From Macondimonas sp045864775 (lineage in GTDB: Bacteria > Pseudomonadota > Gammaproteobacteria > UBA5335), in assembly GCA_045864775.1 (NCBI GenBank), contig BTVR01000001.1:1-64000 (forward strand): 64,000 nucleotides of DNA, read 5' to 3'. Positions 61,823 to 64,000 of the stretch are shown here, in pieces. A program made the position numbers and the translations under genes. A model generated the notes under the pieces. The model worked only from the letters and a program-made list of their open reading frames with translations. It had not been told where the DNA came from and ran no database searches. The first letter of the stretch is position 1. Each line of letters begins with the position of its first letter.

Positions 61823-63730
61823 ATGCCCACGATCACCCTTCCCGACGGCAGTCAACGCCGCTACGATGCGCCCCCCACGCTGGCCCAGATTGCCGCCGAC
61901 ATCGGTCCGGGCTTGGCGAAGGCAGCGGTCGCGGGTCGCGTCGATGGCCGCGAGGTCGATCTGTGCGTGACGGTCGAGCAGGACGCACGCGTCGAGATCA
62001 TTACCGACAGGGATCCCGCCGGTGTCGACGTGGTGCGCCACTCCTGCGCCCATCTGCTCGGTCAGGCCGTCAAGCAGCTCTACCCCGATGCCAAGATGGC
62101 CATCGGGCCGGTGGTGGAGGATGGGTTCTACTACGACATCGATTACGTGCGGCCTTTTACGCCCGAGGACCTGCAGCGCATCGAGGCGCGCATGCTCGAG
62201 CTTGCGGCCCACCGTTACGATGTGATCCGTAAGCCCGTTCCGCGTGATGAAGCGATCCGGGTGTTCGAGGAGCGGGGCGAGCCCTACAAGGTCGAGATTC
62301 TCGAGGCGATCCCTGCGGATGAGAACGTTGCGCTGTATGTCCATGAAGACTACATCGACATGTGTCGCGGGCCACACGTACCCAACATCGGCTTTCTGCG
62401 GGCCTTCAAGCTGACCAAGCTCGCCGGCGCCTACTGGCGCGGCGATGCGCGCAACCGGCAGTTGCAGCGCATCTACGGCACGTCCTGGCCGGACCGGAAG
62501 TCGCTGGATCTCTATCTCAAGCGCCTCGAAGAGGCCGAAAAGCGCGATCATCGCCGCATCGGCAAGGCGCTGGATCTGTTCCATCTGCAGGAAGAAGCGC
62601 CGGGGATGGTGTTCTGGCACGACAAGGGCTGGCGCATCTATACCCTGATCCAGGACTACATCCGCGCGCTGTTGCGCCGGAGCGGCTACCAGGAAGTCAA
62701 CACCCCTCAGGTCGTCGATCGCAGTCTGTGGGAACGGTCCGGGCATTGGGAAAAGTTCAAGGAAGCGATGTTCACCACCCTCTCCGAGGAGCGTGAGTTC
62801 GCCGTAAAGCCCATGAACTGCCCTTGTCACGTACAGATCTTCAATCATGGCTTGCGCAGCTACCGGGAACTGCCGTTGCGGATGGCGGAATTCGGTTCCT
62901 GTCACCGCAACGAACCCTCGGGGGCGCTGCACGGACTCATGCGCGTGCGCCATTTCGTACAGGACGATGCGCACATCTTCTGCACCGAGGAGCAGATCCA
63001 GGACGAAGTGGCCGCCTTCATCGATCTGGTGTTCGAGGTCTATGGTGCCTTCGGTTTCGAGGATGTCAGCATCGCGCTGTCCACCCGGCCCGAGGCGCGC
63101 GTCGGCAGCGAGGCGCAATGGGACCGTGCCGAGGCCGCCTTGGCCAATGCCTTGTCGACCAAGGGCCTTGCTTATCGGTTGCAACCGGGGGAAGGCGCGT
63201 TCTACGGTCCCAAGATCGAATTCGCTCTCAAGGACTGTCTCGGGCGGGTCTGGCAGCTCGGCACCATCCAGCTCGACTTTTCGATGCCGGAGAGGCTCGG
63301 CGCCGAGTATGTCGCCGAGGACAATGCGCGGCGCGTACCGGTCATGCTGCATCGCGCCATTCTGGGTTCGCTCGAGCGTTTCATTGGTATTCTGATCGAA
63401 CATCATGCCGGTGTGCTGCCGGTATGGCTCGCGCCGCTGCAGGTCGTGGTGATGAATATCACGGATCGCGCGCAGGGCTACGCCGCCGAAATTGCGCAAA
63501 GCCTGTCAAATCAGGGCGTTCGCGCCATGGCCGACTTGAGGAATGAGAAGATTGGCTTTAAAATCCGCGAACACACGCTCCAGAAAGTGCCCTTTTTGCT
63601 CGTGACGGGCGATCGGGAGATGGAGTCGGGGACCGTGGCCGTACGAACCCTGGCGGGCGAAGACTTGGGCGCAATGACGCTTACCGAGTTCGCGGGGCGT
63701 GTGCCGCTGAGCCCGGCGGTGTCGGCGTGA
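61823..63730 (+). CDS. thrS: Threonyl-tRNA synthetase
   Basis: 635 residues. N-terminal TGS domain (~1-60: ITLPDGSQRRYDAPPTLAQIAADI), editing domain with HSCAHLLGQAVKQLYPDAK (~72-90) and the zinc/editing Cys-His set, then a class II catalytic core with NCPCHVQIF (zinc Cys), HRNEPSGALHGLMRVR (motif 2), HIFC and the GVLPVWLAPLQVVVMNI anticodon-binding start (~530). It charges tRNA-Thr and edits Ser-tRNA-Thr. The ATG at 61823 gives the conserved MPTITLPDG start. infC follows 17 bp after the stop, the usual thrS-infC order. Confidence 0.97.
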   Translation: MPTITLPDGSQRRYDAPPTLAQIAADIGPGLAKAAVAGRVDGREVDLCVTVEQDARVEIITDRDPAGVDVVRHSCAHLLGQAVKQLYPDAKMAIGPVVEDGFYYDIDYVRPFTPEDLQRIEARMLELAAHRYDVIRKPVPRDEAIRVFEERGEPYKVEILEAIPADENVALYVHEDYIDMCRGPHVPNIGFLRAFKLTKLAGAYWRGDARNRQLQRIYGTSWPDRKSLDLYLKRLEEAEKRDHRRIGKALDLFHLQEEAPGMVFWHDKGWRIYTLIQDYIRALLRRSGYQEVNTPQVVDRSLWERSGHWEKFKEAMFTTLSEEREFAVKPMNCPCHVQIFNHGLRSYRELPLRMAEFGSCHRNEPSGALHGLMRVRHFVQDDAHIFCTEEQIQDEVAAFIDLVFEVYGAFGFEDVSIALSTRPEARVGSEAQWDRAEAALANALSTKGLAYRLQPGEGAFYGPKIEFALKDCLGRVWQLGTIQLDFSMPERLGAEYVAEDNARRVPVMLHRAILGSLERFIGILIEHHAGVLPVWLAPLQVVVMNITDRAQGYAAEIAQSLSNQGVRAMADLRNEKIGFKIREHTLQKVPFLLVTGDREMESGTVAVRTLAGEDLGAMTLTEFAGRVPLSPAVSA

Positions 63731-63747
63731 AACAGGAGGATTGAGAG

Positions 63748-64000
63748 ATCGCTGCGGAAAAATTAGCTCGGCGCAATGATGAGATTTCAGCGCCGCGGGT
63801 TCGCGTCATCAACGACGCCGGAGAACAGCTCGGGATCCTGTATCGTCGCGAAGCCATTCAGCTGGCTCAGGAGAGCGGCCTGGATCTGGTGGAGGTCTCG
63901 CCGAATGCCGAGCCGCCGGTTTGCCGGATCATGGACTACGGCAAGTTCGCTTTCGAAAAGAACAAATCTCAACAGGCAGCCAAGCGCAAGCAGAAGCTGA
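63748..64000 (+). CDS. infC: Translation initiation factor IF-3, C-terminus beyond window edge
   Basis: First 84 codons only. Reads (M)AAEKLARRNDEISAPRVRVINDAGEQLG..., then LDLVEVSPNAEPPVCRIMDYGKF, the IF-3 N-domain signature, into the Lys-rich linker. The start must be AUC at 63748: an in-frame TGA sits at 63742-63744, the only other codon before it is GAG, and AGGAGG (63734-63739) is 8 nt upstream. E. coli infC uses AUU, which IF-3 itself discriminates against, giving autoregulation; the AUC here would do the same. IF-3 prevents premature 70S joining and checks the initiator codon-anticodon pair. Confidence 0.93.
   Translation, partial: MAAEKLARRNDEISAPRVRVINDAGEQLGILYRREAIQLAQESGLDLVEVSPNAEPPVCRIMDYGKFAFEKNKSQQAAKRKQKL

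Noticed and set aside
63740..63742. ATT as the infC start codon, as in E. coli
   Set aside because: It is out of frame with the IF-3 sequence and an in-frame stop follows at 63742-63744. The ATC at 63748 fits.

Overview
The window is about two-thirds G+C by eye and gene-dense on both strands, with many start/stop overlaps and no gap between genes longer than about 255 bp. Gene order points to a gammaproteobacterium: ffs-dnaX-ybaB-recR, ssb / MFS permease / uvrA, miaB-phoH-ybeY-corC-lnt, thrS-infC, and an AcrR-like repressor divergent from an RND efflux operon. No insertion sequence, phage gene, integrase or CRISPR array was seen, so this looks like chromosomal backbone with a few lineage-specific insertions.

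Layout. Positions 1-1750 (minus) hold a secreted Gly/Met-repeat protein cut by the window edge, then arsC, a WrbA-type quinone oxidoreductase and a DUF2069 membrane protein. 1940-5128 (plus) has a Pat-like acyl-CoA synthetase/acetyltransferase fusion and a periplasmic DUF411 protein. 5136-11173 (plus) runs from SRP RNA through dnaX, ybaB, recR, hinT, a Nudix CoA hydrolase, mazG and a SIMPL protein to dps. 11244-14606 (minus) has a sodium/solute symporter, ssb and an MFS exporter, divergent from uvrA. 17552-21278 has an SDR enzyme and the GDP-mannose genes manC and manB. 21318-26560 is the miaB-to-lnt tRNA/rRNA/envelope operon, followed by argB. 27542-31475 (minus) has a DUF4124 protein, pyrE, an M23 peptidase, xseA and a small Cys-rich protein. 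31658-39999 is a glycogen locus: glgBA leftward, and glgC, a GH57 enzyme and malQ rightward.

40117-45375 is the most distinctive part. It holds two acyl-CoA dehydrogenases and two orphan copies of the membrane subunit C of a copper monooxygenase (PmoC/AmoC/hydrocarbon monooxygenase family), divergently arranged around a phospholipid-methyltransferase-like gene. Both copies keep both metal-binding motifs, and each has a promoter-like element with a GAAC/GTTC inverted repeat. No A or B subunit is present, so a full operon should lie elsewhere. The organism is therefore probably a methane, ammonia or short-chain-hydrocarbon oxidiser; which one cannot be decided here.

45528-58640 has the helicase rep, a CPA1 cation/proton antiporter, trehalose synthesis (otsA, otsB), and an AcrR-like repressor facing a complete tripartite RND pump across an operator very like the E. 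coli acr operator. 58720-64000 has three molybdenum-cofactor genes (moaA, mobA, moeA), tRNA-Val(GAC), thrS, and infC, which appears to start at a rare AUC codon and runs off the right edge.
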